Below are positions 33,177-42,606 of a DNA stretch of 59,961 bases, in pieces. The stretch's first letter is position 1, and every line of letters starts with the position of its first letter. Source of the DNA: Clostridia bacterium (GTDB lineage Bacteria > Bacillota > Clostridia > Oscillospirales > Acutalibacteraceae). The position numbers were made by a program, and so were the translations under genes. The notes beneath the pieces are model-generated. The model made no database searches. It saw only the letters and a list, made by a program, of their open reading frames with translations, and had not been told where the DNA came from. The stretch is taken from the NCBI GenBank assembly GCA_017623575.1, contig JAGAOS010000052.1, forward strand, positions 1 through 59,961, read 5' to 3'.

Positions 33177-34337
33177 ATGAAAATTTCATTTTTTTCAAAT
33201 TATTTAAATCATCATCAGTTACCTTTGTGTGAGGAATTATATAGGCTTACCAATGGCGAATTCCGTTTTGTTGCTTGCATTCCTATTGAAACTGAAAAAA
33301 TTAATTTAGGATATTCTGATATGAATTATTTGCCTTTTGTTATTCGTGATTATGAGGATGAGGGGCAACATGCAGAGGCAGTCAAGTGGTGCGAGGAAAG
33401 TGACATTATAATACAAGGTGCAGCGAAAATCGATTTTGCTAAAATGCGTGCAGAAAAAGGACTGCCGGTTTTTTGGTATTCAGAGCGGCTTTTTAAAGAC
33501 GGAATGATACACGCATTATCGCCTAGAGCAATAAAAAGCATTTATAAGAACCATACTAAATATCGTAAAAAGCCGGTTTTTATGCTTTGTGCAAGTGCCT
33601 TTACGGCAAAAGATTATGCAATTTATGGAGCCTATAAAACCAAGGCTTATAAATGGGGATATTTCCCGGAAGTTAAAAAATATGAAAATACAAGTAAGCT
33701 TATTGAAAGCAAAAAGGAAAACACTCTGCTTTGGGCAGGTAGATTAATAGATTGGAAACATCCAGAATATGCCGTGGAGGTGGCTCGTAAATTAAAACTC
33801 GACGGTTATGATTTTAAGTTGAATATTATTGGTACAGGCGATATGCAAGAAAAAATTAAATTGCTTATTCTAAAATATGGTTTGGAAGATTCTGTTTTTA
33901 TGCTAGGCGCAATGCCTCCTGAAAGGGTTCGCGAATATATGGAAAATAGCGAGATTTTCTTGTTTACATCTGATCGAAACGAGGGTTGGGGTGCTGTTTT
34001 GAATGAGTCTATGAATAGTTGTTGTTCCGTTGTGGCAAGCAGTGCAATAGGCTCGGTTCCTTTTTTAATACGAGATGGCGAAAATGGATTGATTTTTAAA
34101 AATAAAAATAAAAATGATCTTTATAAAAAAGTGAAGATATTATTTGAGCATACATCAAAAAGAAAAACTTTAGGTTTAAACGCATATAATACTTTAATAA
34201 ATCAATGGAATGCTAAAAATGCAGCCGAGAGGTTGTTCGCTTTATTTACTGCTGTTATAAATGGTGAAAAGGTTCCCGATCTTTTTTGTGATGGAGTTTG
34301 TAGCAAAGCGGAAATCTTAAGGGATAATTGGTATTAA
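33177..34337 (+). CDS. Glycosyltransferase, GT4 family
   Basis: A 386-residue GT-B enzyme with a good GGAG ribosome binding site. The N-terminal MKISFFSNYLNHHQLPLCEE is a frequent opening for capsular glycosyltransferases. LLWAGRLIDWKHPEYAVEVA starts the donor-binding domain. NEGWGAVLNESMNSCCSVVA carries the E-x7-E motif, with two adjacent Cys. The tail after residue 360 is short and variable. It acts in the same repeat-unit assembly as the other transferases; donor and acceptor are unknown. Confidence 0.9.
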   Translation: MKISFFSNYLNHHQLPLCEELYRLTNGEFRFVACIPIETEKINLGYSDMNYLPFVIRDYEDEGQHAEAVKWCEESDIIIQGAAKIDFAKMRAEKGLPVFWYSERLFKDGMIHALSPRAIKSIYKNHTKYRKKPVFMLCASAFTAKDYAIYGAYKTKAYKWGYFPEVKKYENTSKLIESKKENTLLWAGRLIDWKHPEYAVEVARKLKLDGYDFKLNIIGTGDMQEKIKLLILKYGLEDSVFMLGAMPPERVREYMENSEIFLFTSDRNEGWGAVLNESMNSCCSVVASSAIGSVPFLIRDGENGLIFKNKNKNDLYKKVKILFEHTSKRKTLGLNAYNTLINQWNAKNAAERLFALFTAVINGEKVPDLFCDGVCSKAEILRDNWY

Positions 34338-34369
34338 AAAGTTTTATTTGTATTGCGGGGAAAGGTTTT

Positions 34370-35665
34370 GTGTTAAATTTAAATTTTCTTAAAAATAGAA
34401 CTGCCAAAAACGCAGGTTGGTTAATAGGTGGCCGAGTAGCACAAATGATAATAAGCTTTTTTGTAAGCACATTAACTGCGCGTTATTTGGGTCCGGCAAA
34501 TTACGGTATAATAAATTATGCTGCGGCATATACCGCTTTCTTTACCGCCTTTTGCACCCTAGGCATAAACTCTGTTTTAGTTAAAGAATTTATAGATAAG
34601 CCTGAAGATGCCGGAACAACCATTGGCACAACGCTTGTTTTGCGTGCAGTTTCCAGTCTGCTTTCTGCATTTACAATTATAACCATAGTTTGCTTTGTAG
34701 ATGCGGGTGAGCCTACCACAATTGCTGTAGTTGCATTATGTAGTATAGGAGTAGTTTTTCATATTTTTGAAACCTTCAATTTTTGGTTTCAGGCTCAGCT
34801 TAAATCAAAAATAACAGCTATAGTCACATTTTGCGCTTACATAATAACAGCTATTTATAGAGTGATTTTACTTGTAATGGGCAAAAGCGTTATTTGGTTT
34901 GCTTTTGTCGGTTCGGTAGATTATATATGCCTTGCACTGTTTTTATTTATAGCCTATAAAAAACACGGTGGTAAAAAACTTAAATTTTCTTGGGAATATA
35001 GCAAAGCGCTTTTAAGCAGAAGTTATCATTTTATTCTTTCAGGATTAATGGTTGCTGTTTATGGTTATACCGATAAAATAATGCTTAAACATATGCTTGG
35101 TGAAAGTGAAGTCGGTTTATATTCTATAGCAACAACTCTTTGTACAATGTGGTGTTTCGTTTTAAAGGCGATTATTGATTCAATGCATCCTTCAGTAATG
35201 GAAGCATACAATAAAAAAGATGAAGCATTGTTTGAACGCAAAAATCGGCAACTATATGCAATAGTTTTTTATGTTTCCATTTTTGTATCGGTAATGTTTC
35301 AAATTTTTGCGCCGCTTATTATAAAGATATTATATGGCGAAGCATATATGGGTTCTGTAAATCCTTTGCGCATAATTACTTGGTATACTGCATTTTCATA
35401 TCTTGGCGCTTCAAGGGATGCGTGGATTGTATGCAAGGGATGCCAAAAATATTTAAAATATATTTATTTCTTAGCTGCCGTTTGCAATGTCACATTAAAT
35501 TTTGTTTTAATACCGTTATTTGGCGCTTCGGGAGCGGCTTTTGCCTCCCTTATTGCTCAAATACTAATATCTATTGTTTTGCCATTGTTTATTAAAGCAT
35601 TAAGGCCAAATTCAATTTTAATGTTACAAGCTATTTTTTTAAAAGGCATACGAGGGGGGAAATGA
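34370..35665 (+). CDS. Wzx-like oligosaccharide flippase
   Basis: A member of the polysaccharide transport (MATE-like/MVF) superfamily, 432 residues if started at the GTG at 34370. That start is supported by GGGGAAAGG just upstream and the typical LNFLKNRTAKNAGWLIGGRV opening. An in-frame start at 34328 would overlap the previous gene and adds nothing family-like. About twelve membrane helices are visible. TARYLGPANYGIINYA and the loop ASRDAWIVCKGCQKYLKYIY are characteristic. It flips the undecaprenyl-linked repeat unit to the outer face, where the polymerase at 30,705 acts. Confidence 0.93.
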   Translation: MLNLNFLKNRTAKNAGWLIGGRVAQMIISFFVSTLTARYLGPANYGIINYAAAYTAFFTAFCTLGINSVLVKEFIDKPEDAGTTIGTTLVLRAVSSLLSAFTIITIVCFVDAGEPTTIAVVALCSIGVVFHIFETFNFWFQAQLKSKITAIVTFCAYIITAIYRVILLVMGKSVIWFAFVGSVDYICLALFLFIAYKKHGGKKLKFSWEYSKALLSRSYHFILSGLMVAVYGYTDKIMLKHMLGESEVGLYSIATTLCTMWCFVLKAIIDSMHPSVMEAYNKKDEALFERKNRQLYAIVFYVSIFVSVMFQIFAPLIIKILYGEAYMGSVNPLRIITWYTAFSYLGASRDAWIVCKGCQKYLKYIYFLAAVCNVTLNFVLIPLFGASGAAFASLIAQILISIVLPLFIKALRPNSILMLQAIFLKGIRGGK

Positions 35666-35669
35666 TAGT

Positions 35670-36602
35670 ATGTTTAACAAAAAAAGCAAATCTATTATAA
35701 TGGTACCATATGCAAATGATATTAATATGCATACAGGCGTTAATGTTAAAAGTATGGATTCGTTTAATATATATATGAAAAATTGCTGTGTTGCGTTGTT
35801 ATCTGTAAAAAAATATAATGAAGATTCAGATGTTGCTTTAGTTACCAATATAGATGTTCCCGAGCCTTATAAAAAAATATTAGATGATAATAGGGTGTTA
35901 ATTATAAAAGTCCCTTTTACAACATTTAAGTTTGAAGATGATTATAAATGGGGCTTGGCTTTTTATAAATTATGCGCACTTAAATATGTAGTTGAGAATA
36001 TGAAATATGATTTTTACGCATACCTTGATGCAGATATATATGTTCAATCGAGCTTTTCTAATATTTGGAAGGAATGTGTGCAAAATATATTATTATATGA
36101 TATCAATCATGGTTTGCAGGTTAAAGATTATAGATGTTTTCTTGATGAAGTTCAAACATTAACAAATAACGATGAAATAATTACACATTATGGTGGAGAG
36201 TTTTTTGCAGCATCCTACGAAAATTCCAAGGAGTTTATTTCTGATTGTTATAATATATTCGAAACAATAGCAAGCAAGAAATTCTATACACATTTTGGTG
36301 ATGAGTTTATTCTTTCGTTAACTGCAAATAAACATAGAAATAAAATTAAAAATTCAGGTTCATATATTTTTAGATTTTGGACTTCAAGTTTTCGATTAAT
36401 CTCCACTTCATATAAATATAATCCAATTACAATCATTCATACGCCTGATGAAAAAGAGCATGGAATAATAAAAATTTATAATTATTTTATTAGGCATGGC
36501 AGATTGCCATCTATCAAAAAGGTGTATCGTTATTTGCATTTAAAACACAAACGCTGCAAAGTAGTTGTGCTTGAAGTATTAGGAAAATTTGTAAAGAGGT
36601 AA
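35670..36602 (+). CDS. Putative glycosyltransferase with a DxD motif
   Basis: A 310-residue soluble protein. YDFYAYLDADIYVQSS (about residues 113-128) holds a DxD motif after a hydrophobic strand, as in GT-A enzymes, and GGEFFAASYENSKEF and THFGDEFILSL provide further conserved acidic residues. The overall pattern is that of a GT8/stealth-like GT-A domain, but I cannot name the family with certainty. The gene is A/T-rich and sits 4 bases after wzx and 4 bases before the dehydratase gene. Confidence 0.68.
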   Translation: MFNKKSKSIIMVPYANDINMHTGVNVKSMDSFNIYMKNCCVALLSVKKYNEDSDVALVTNIDVPEPYKKILDDNRVLIIKVPFTTFKFEDDYKWGLAFYKLCALKYVVENMKYDFYAYLDADIYVQSSFSNIWKECVQNILLYDINHGLQVKDYRCFLDEVQTLTNNDEIITHYGGEFFAASYENSKEFISDCYNIFETIASKKFYTHFGDEFILSLTANKHRNKIKNSGSYIFRFWTSSFRLISTSYKYNPITIIHTPDEKEHGIIKIYNYFIRHGRLPSIKKVYRYLHLKHKRCKVVVLEVLGKFVKR

Positions 36603-36606
36603 TATT

Positions 36607-37650
36607 ATGTCACTTTTTAAAGATAAAACATTACTTATCACCGGTGGTACCGGTTCGTTTGGCAATGCGGTTTTAAATCGTTTTTTAAAGACCGATATTG
36701 GAGAAATTCGCATTTTTTCTCGTGATGAGAAAAAGCAGGATGATATGCGTCACGAGTTTCAGGCAAAAATGCCCGAGATGGCAGAAAAAATTAAATTCTA
36801 CATTGGTGATGTGCGAAATTTAGAATCAGTTCGTTCGGCTATGCACGGTGTGGATTACATTTTTCATGCCGCCGCATTAAAGCAGGTGCCATCCTGCGAG
36901 TTTTTCCCTATGGAGGCTGTTCGTACTAATGTTATTGGCACTGATAATGTTCTTACTGCCGCTATTGAGGCGGGGGTTGGGAGCGTAATCTGTCTTTCTA
37001 CCGACAAAGCCGCCTATCCTGTAAACGCAATGGGTATCACAAAGGCTTTGGAGGAGCGTGTTTCGGTGGCTAAAGCCCGAACTACCGACAAAACCAAAAT
37101 TTGTTGTACCCGTTACGGAAATGTAATGTGTTCCAGAGGAAGTGTTATCCCCCTTTGGATTGACCAGATTAAGCAGGGCAACCCTATTACCATTACTGAG
37201 CCTTCAATGACTCGTTTTATTATGAGCCTTGATGAGGCGGTCGATTTGGTGCTTTTTGCCTTTGAAAATGGTGTGAACGGAGATATTCTGGTTCAGAAGG
37301 CTCCTGCTTGTACTATTGAAACTCTTGCAAAGGCCGTTGCTGAGTTGTTTAATCCCAAAACTGAAATTAAGGTTATTGGTATTCGTCACGGTGAAAAGCT
37401 TTATGAAACCCTCCTTACCAATGAGGAGTGTGCAAGTGCTGTTGATATGGGTGAATTTTATCGTGTTCCTGCCGATAACCGTGGACTAAATTACGATAAA
37501 TATTTTAAAGATGGTAATGCAGACCGCAATATATTAACTGAGTTTAATTCTAACAACACTGAGCTTTTAGATGTGGAACAAGTTAAAGAAAAGCTTCTTT
37601 CTTTGGAGTATATCCAAAATGAACTAGAATTGTGGAAGGAAAATATGTAA
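36607..37650 (+). CDS. UDP-GlcNAc 4,6-dehydratase, CapE/PseB-like
   Basis: A 347-residue soluble SDR that removes water from UDP-GlcNAc to give a 4-keto-6-deoxy sugar. The NAD loop is ITGGTGSFGNAV (residues 10-21). FHAAALKQVPSCEFFPMEA and LSTDKAAYPVNAMGITKALE are family blocks. In the latter, Met takes the place of the usual catalytic Tyr of YxxxK, as in CapE/FnlA relatives, with Asp-Lys of TDK nearby. CapF/CapG partners for N-acetylfucosamine are absent, so its product probably feeds the aminotransferase at 19,230. Its higher GC and regular codon use resemble the housekeeping genes, unlike the glycosyltransferases before it. Confidence 0.92.
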   Translation: MSLFKDKTLLITGGTGSFGNAVLNRFLKTDIGEIRIFSRDEKKQDDMRHEFQAKMPEMAEKIKFYIGDVRNLESVRSAMHGVDYIFHAAALKQVPSCEFFPMEAVRTNVIGTDNVLTAAIEAGVGSVICLSTDKAAYPVNAMGITKALEERVSVAKARTTDKTKICCTRYGNVMCSRGSVIPLWIDQIKQGNPITITEPSMTRFIMSLDEAVDLVLFAFENGVNGDILVQKAPACTIETLAKAVAELFNPKTEIKVIGIRHGEKLYETLLTNEECASAVDMGEFYRVPADNRGLNYDKYFKDGNADRNILTEFNSNNTELLDVEQVKEKLLSLEYIQNELELWKENM

Positions 37651-38831
37651 TGATGGATACACTGCAAACAGGCGTTATTAATATCATAAAAGCTGCTTTA
37701 ACGGGGCAAAAACACGATTTGCCGGAGGACTTTGACCTTGAGGCTGGTATAGCTGTTGCAAAAAAACATCAGATTTCGGCGTTGTTTTATTATGGCGTGT
37801 TGGCTTGTGGGCTCACTTTGGATCCCGCTACAACAGAAAATTTATTTCAGCTAACCTGTCAATTAATGGCTTTCAGCACAAATCAATCGTACGAAATAAG
37901 TAGGCTGTTCCAAAGTTTTGATAAAAACAAGGTGGATTATATGCCACTTAAGGGCACAATTTTAAAAAAGATGTATCCGAAAACCGAGATGCGAATAATG
38001 AGCGATGCCGATATACTCATACGCACCGAGCAATATGAAGCAATTAAGGCTATTATGGTTGAATTAGGATATACCGAAAAATATGAAAGCGATCACGAAT
38101 TTGTTTGGAAAAAAGGTAAGGTCTTTATTGAACTTCATAAACACCTTATACCTTCATATAATAAGGATTATTATGCTTATTATGGTGACGGCTGGCGTCT
38201 TGGAAAGCCGATTTCCAATGATAGCACCCATTATACAATGGCTGGAGAGGATGAATTTATTTACATCTTTACCCATTTTGCCAAGCATTATCGTGATGCG
38301 GGTGTGGGAATAAAACATATTCTGGATATATGGGTTTACAAAGATAACAAAAAGAATTTAAATGAAGAATATATTTTGTCTGAGTTAAAAAAACTTCAGC
38401 TTGACAAATTTTACAAAAATGTTATGGATACACTGGATGTGTGGTTTAATAACGGAACACCTACCGAGCAGACCGAACTTATCACGCGCATAATTTTTGA
38501 CAGCGGTGTTTATGGAACCCATAAGAACCATATACTTTCTGCGGCTGTAAAATCTTCAAAAAGAATAGGCACTGCTAAAAAAACCAAGTTTGTTGGGGTG
38601 TTACAGGCAATTTTCTTGCCCTATAATGAAATGATTTTAAGCTATGGTGTTCTAAGAAAAATTCCTGTTTTATTGCCGGTTATGTGGGTTGTGCGCTGGT
38701 TCGAGGCAATATTTATAAGAAAAGGCGCCATAAAAGCCAGGAGTCAAAAATTAAAAATAATGGCTTCTAAAAATATAAGCAATTATCAGGATGCATTAAC
38801 ATTTGTTGGATTGGATTTTAATTTTAAATAG
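37650..38831 (+). CDS. Nucleotidyltransferase-fold family protein (NTP_transf_5)
   Basis: 393 residues from the ATG at 37650, which overlaps the preceding stop (TAATG) and has AAGGA 9 bases upstream. YMPLKGTILKKMYPKTEMRI and then MSDADILI (about residues 110-117) form the core of the uncharacterised nucleotidyltransferase family: an Asp-x-Asp pair after a Gly-containing turn. The rest is helical, with HFAKHYRDAGVGIKHILDIW conserved. Such proteins are common at the ends of capsule loci, but their reaction is not known. It closes the cluster and is followed by a weak terminator. Confidence 0.85.
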   Translation: MMDTLQTGVINIIKAALTGQKHDLPEDFDLEAGIAVAKKHQISALFYYGVLACGLTLDPATTENLFQLTCQLMAFSTNQSYEISRLFQSFDKNKVDYMPLKGTILKKMYPKTEMRIMSDADILIRTEQYEAIKAIMVELGYTEKYESDHEFVWKKGKVFIELHKHLIPSYNKDYYAYYGDGWRLGKPISNDSTHYTMAGEDEFIYIFTHFAKHYRDAGVGIKHILDIWVYKDNKKNLNEEYILSELKKLQLDKFYKNVMDTLDVWFNNGTPTEQTELITRIIFDSGVYGTHKNHILSAAVKSSKRIGTAKKTKFVGVLQAIFLPYNEMILSYGVLRKIPVLLPVMWVVRWFEAIFIRKGAIKARSQKLKIMASKNISNYQDALTFVGLDFNFK

Positions 38832-38861
38832 TAATCTTTTTTCAAAAAGCAATTCATCAAT

Positions 38862-38899
38862 AGCTCTTAGTTTTGTTATTTGCAAAGCTAAGAGTTTTG
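38862..38899 (+). terminator. Weak terminator at the end of the exopolysaccharide cluster
   Basis: CTCTTAG (38864-38870) and CTAAGAG (38888-38894) pair around a 17-base loop, followed by TTTTG. The stem is short, so termination may be partial. Confidence 0.5.
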
Positions 38900-38980
38900 T
38901 TGTAGCATATTTAACAAAGGTCTTAAAGTTTCGGTAAAAAGCTGTAAAAGATTATAATCTGAATAATAGGAGGGGATTGC

Positions 38981-40606
38981 TTGGGCGATTTTGAAGTTAT
39001 TGATATAATGTTGGTAGTTGTAGTTTTTATAGGTGTTATTGGCTTGGTTAGATCTATACGCAATATTACCGAATCGGTATATTATTTTTTGTTTGGAGTT
39101 ACCAATACTTTATTAACTCCTATTACCTTTTTACATAACAAGCTGGTTTCGGTGGCTTCTGAAAAACTGCAGATAAAAAAATTGTATAAATACGGATGGT
39201 TTGATGCTTGGGGCGGACCGATTCAGTTTTTTGTTGGTGCAGTCATAGCTGTTTTGACCCTTGCGGCTATTATTCACCAAAGCCTTATTAATCCGCCAAT
39301 TTGGGATAATGCAGATGTTTTGCTCCGTTCCCCAACCTTTTATTTAATTTCACTTATTGATGGTGAATCGCCGTTCGCTCTGTCCAGCATAACAGAGCTT
39401 TGTATATTTGGTGCATTTGCGGCGCTATGCTTTCGTGAGGCAACAGAGCTTAGCGGAGTTCGCAGATATGTGTACGAAATTGTTTTTTTGCTTTTTTCTG
39501 TTCTGGCTCCTGAATATCTGCCCGATTGGATTTACGATATACCTGAAAAGCTATCCACCTATTTATTTGAATTTTTAGGTGCGCAGAGTGAAGGCTTTTT
39601 AGAAGTAATTAAATTAATATTGCTAATTATCTCAATAACTATTATAGGATATTTATTGCTTTTAGTTTATTCCATTGCAGTGCGTGAGATAGTGGCAAAT
39701 ATAACATTTTCTCTTTGGCCAATATGTGTTATGTTTGTAATTATGCTTGTTTTTGAATTGCTTACTATACCCGAATCCTTGGAGCTTCCCCTACATATGC
39801 TTATTTTACTTATAACCAGCTTTTTGTTTCAGCGTGACCGTGTTATTGATGATGATGAGTTTGTAAAATCGCGTGAAGCTAAAAAAGCAATAAAAAAGCA
39901 AGAGCGGCTACAACGCAAAGCTAAAAAAGCATCAAAAATAAAATCTACTTCAACGCTGGCGGCATCATATTTTTTTGGCACAGGGGACAAGCTTTTAAAT
40001 GTTATAAGTAACAAGCTTTATGTTGTTGCAACGGTTTTTCTTACTGTAGCATCCGTAACGGGTATTTTGGGTGGCTTGTTTACGGTAACAACTGCAATTT
40101 GTTCGGTTTTTATGTGGCAGTGTTATTTTGCAGCGAAAAATAAAAAAACCGTTTCGGCATACCTTAAAAAAATATCAACTCTTGCCCGCGTAACATATAT
40201 AATTTTATATATTTTTGCAGGTGTTTTAGCGTTGGCATCAATATTGCTGTTTTTGGGTTCTCCAAGCACAGGTGGTGATGTTGCACCGGTATTTCTTGTT
40301 TTTTCCGCAATTGTATTTTTTATTAATTTTTGCTGTATCAGAAAAATTTGCGCTTTTACAAAGTCACTAAGCAATTGCGCGCAGGATATAATGGGAAGCG
40401 GCAAATTCGAATATGTTTATGAAGCAAGGCGAGCTCTTTTAATTCTTGGCGTTATTTTGACTGTGTTTGGTATTTCGATTCTTGCAATGGGTATTACAAT
40501 TACTAATGCTTTGCAGATTATTATGGCAGTGTCTGTTTTTAGCCTTGTCGTCTGCTTTGTTTTTGTGGCTCGACTTATAAAAAAATCGTTTTTAATAAAT
40601 AACTAG
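38981..40606 (+). CDS. Multi-spanning membrane protein of unknown function
   Basis: A 541-residue protein with a TTG start at 38981, supported by the strong TAGGAGGGGA ribosome binding site. About ten or more hydrophobic segments are seen in two groups, split by a highly basic loop at about residues 293-325 (KSREAKKAIKKQERLQRKAK). The first group includes LVVVVFIGVIGLV and the second VVATVFLTVASVTGILGG. No transporter or enzyme signature is recognised. It is not part of the capsule operon by spacing (150 bases) and may have its own promoter (TATAAT at 38953-38958, no clear -35). Confidence 0.72.
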   Translation: MGDFEVIDIMLVVVVFIGVIGLVRSIRNITESVYYFLFGVTNTLLTPITFLHNKLVSVASEKLQIKKLYKYGWFDAWGGPIQFFVGAVIAVLTLAAIIHQSLINPPIWDNADVLLRSPTFYLISLIDGESPFALSSITELCIFGAFAALCFREATELSGVRRYVYEIVFLLFSVLAPEYLPDWIYDIPEKLSTYLFEFLGAQSEGFLEVIKLILLIISITIIGYLLLLVYSIAVREIVANITFSLWPICVMFVIMLVFELLTIPESLELPLHMLILLITSFLFQRDRVIDDDEFVKSREAKKAIKKQERLQRKAKKASKIKSTSTLAASYFFGTGDKLLNVISNKLYVVATVFLTVASVTGILGGLFTVTTAICSVFMWQCYFAAKNKKTVSAYLKKISTLARVTYIILYIFAGVLALASILLFLGSPSTGGDVAPVFLVFSAIVFFINFCCIRKICAFTKSLSNCAQDIMGSGKFEYVYEARRALLILGVILTVFGISILAMGITITNALQIIMAVSVFSLVVCFVFVARLIKKSFLINN

Positions 40607-40634
40607 TTATTTATTAAAACTGAATAATACAAAT

Positions 40635-40668
40635 AAAAATCCGTCCACGCTAGTGGACGGATTTTTAT
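40635..40668. terminator. Bidirectional terminator downstream of tRNA-Ala
   Basis: AAAAATCCGTCCAC (40635-40648) and GTGGACGGATTTTT (40653-40666) form a perfect 14-bp stem with a 4-base loop and T tracts on both strands. It serves the membrane protein gene on one side and tRNA-Ala on the other. Confidence 0.9.
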
Positions 40669-40669
40669 C

Positions 40670-40745
<76 letters not shown>

Positions 40746-40828
40746 AATTATGTATCAGATATTAGATGCCTTTGAACCGAAAACTTATTGGTTCAGGCAT
40801 CTAACATCTATAGTATGAATTTCATTAT

Positions 40829-42310
40829 CTAGTGATGGTAAAGCTTTTTGGTTTGATACTTTGGCTCGTAGGTGATGTTTACACCAAGCTTGCGAAATAC
40901 ATTTTCATCTACACTGGAAAGAATTACCGAGGAATGAGCCTCTGTGCCCTTGAGCTTTTCCAGTTGGTCAATTGCTTTGGCGGCAAGCTCGCTTGTAACG
41001 GCGCAAATTGAAAGGGCAATGAGTATTTCATCGGTATGAAGCCTTGGATTGTGGTTGCCCATATTTTGAACCTTAAGCTTTTGAATAGGCTCAATAATTG
41101 TGTGGGAAATAAGGTAAACTTCATCGTCAATATCTCCCAGAGCTTTAAGTGCGTTAAGAAGTGCAGCGGCAGATGCACCAAGCAAAGATGATGTTTTTCC
41201 GGTAACAATCTGTCCGTTAGGTAACTCAATAGCTACGGCAGGTGCGTTTGTTTCCTCTGCCTTTGATAAAGCGGCGGCAACAACAGGGCGCTCCTCAGTT
41301 GTAATTCCCATCTGACCCATTAAAAGCTCTAATTTGCTTACCTCATGAGCATCAGACATACCCTGCCTTACCGAACAGCAGGCGCTGTAATAACGGCGGA
41401 TAATTTCCTGACGGCAGGCAGCTTCAACTGCATCTTCATCAAAAATGCAGTAGCCTGCCATATTTACACCCATATCGGTGGGGCTTTTGTAGGGTGAGCT
41501 TCCCATAATTTTTTGCATCATTGCATTCAAAACAGGGAAAATTTCAATATCTCGATTATAGTTAACAGTAGTTTCGCCATAAGCCTCCAAATGGTAGAAG
41601 TCAATCATATTAACATCGTTAAGGTCGGCGGTGGCGGCCTCATAGGCAAGATTTACAGGGTGCTTTAAGGGGATATTCCATATTGGAAAGGTTTCAAACT
41701 TTGCATAACCTGCGGTAACACCGCGTTTATGCTCGTGGTAAAGCTGTGAAAGGCAGGTTGCCATTTTGCCGCTTCCGGGACCGGGTGCGGTAATAACCAC
41801 CAAAGAACGCTCGGTTTCAATATAATCATTCTTGCCAAAGCCTTCATCACTAACAATAAGCGGAATGTTTGATGGGTAATCTTCAATAGAATAATGCTTG
41901 TAAACCTTAATTCCCAAAGAAATAAGCCTTTTTTCAAACATATCGGCGGCGTGCTGAGAGTTATAGCAGGTAATAACCACACTGCCCACAAACAAGCCTA
42001 TGCCGCGGAAGGCATCAATAAGGCGAAGAGTATCTAAATCGTAGGTGATGCCAAGGTCGCCTCTGCGCTTGTTTTTTTCAATAGCATCGGCGTTTATAAC
42101 AATAACAATCTCGGCTTGATCCTTAAGCTGAAGCAGCATTTTAACCTTACTGTCAGGCTCAAAGCCGGGCAAAACGCGTGCAGCGTGAAAATCATCAAAC
42201 AACTTACCGCCAAACTCCATATAAAGCTTGCCACCGAACTGCTTAATGCGGTCGCGGATTTTTTGAGACTGAAGGCTTATATATTTTTCGTTATCAAAGC
42301 CTATTTTCAC
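40829..42310 (-). CDS. DUF1846 family protein
   Basis: A 493-residue cytoplasmic protein. The GTG at 42310 is preferred (MKIGFDNEKYISLQSQKIRD), since the GGGGGTG ribosome binding site is 6 bases upstream and the ATG at 42325 abuts it. TAPGPGSGKMATCLSQ (about residue 175) is a Gly-rich loop, as in P-loop proteins. RSSPYK-like residues and FPVLNAMMQKIMG follow, as in all DUF1846 members. The C-terminal third is a separate domain (LISHTIIEPIQKL). Conserved in Firmicutes; biochemical function unknown. Confidence 0.9.
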   Translation of the reverse strand: MKIGFDNEKYISLQSQKIRDRIKQFGGKLYMEFGGKLFDDFHAARVLPGFEPDSKVKMLLQLKDQAEIVIVINADAIEKNKRRGDLGITYDLDTLRLIDAFRGIGLFVGSVVITCYNSQHAADMFEKRLISLGIKVYKHYSIEDYPSNIPLIVSDEGFGKNDYIETERSLVVITAPGPGSGKMATCLSQLYHEHKRGVTAGYAKFETFPIWNIPLKHPVNLAYEAATADLNDVNMIDFYHLEAYGETTVNYNRDIEIFPVLNAMMQKIMGSSPYKSPTDMGVNMAGYCIFDEDAVEAACRQEIIRRYYSACCSVRQGMSDAHEVSKLELLMGQMGITTEERPVVAAALSKAEETNAPAVAIELPNGQIVTGKTSSLLGASAAALLNALKALGDIDDEVYLISHTIIEPIQKLKVQNMGNHNPRLHTDEILIALSICAVTSELAAKAIDQLEKLKGTEAHSSVILSSVDENVFRKLGVNITYEPKYQTKKLYHH

Positions 42311-42353
42311 TTTACACACCCCCATAATATTGTTAACACAAAATACATATTTA

Positions 42354-42382
42354 AGTATACAACATTAAACTTTATCTTGCAA
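42354..42382 (-). promoter_or_regulatory. Promoter of the DUF1846 gene
   Basis: On the minus strand TTGCAA (42382-42377) and TATACT (42359-42354) are 17 bases apart. The predicted start leaves a short leader of about 35 bases. Confidence 0.65.
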
Positions 42383-42518
42383 GTGGAAATTTGAAATTGA
42401 AATAAAAAAATGACGAAAATTTTAAAAATGAATATGTATTTTCGCTTAAAATGAGTGCGAAAATTCAAAAATAAGGTAAAAATGCACTAACTGGTTTGTT
42501 TTGTGACACCAATTTGTG

Positions 42519-42548
42519 TTGACTTTGGTGTAAAAACGGCTCTATACT
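42519..42548 (+). promoter_or_regulatory. Promoter of the secreted repeat protein gene
   Basis: TTGACT (42519-42524) and TATACT (42543-42548) are spaced 18 bases apart, 59 bases before the ATG at 42607. Between the two divergent promoters, 42383-42518 is A/T-rich with no gene. Confidence 0.72.
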
Positions 42549-42606
42549 TAAAATGTACTTTGGTCACTTTGAAAAGTGCGGTATTTTATTTAAAAGGAGA
42601 GATTTT

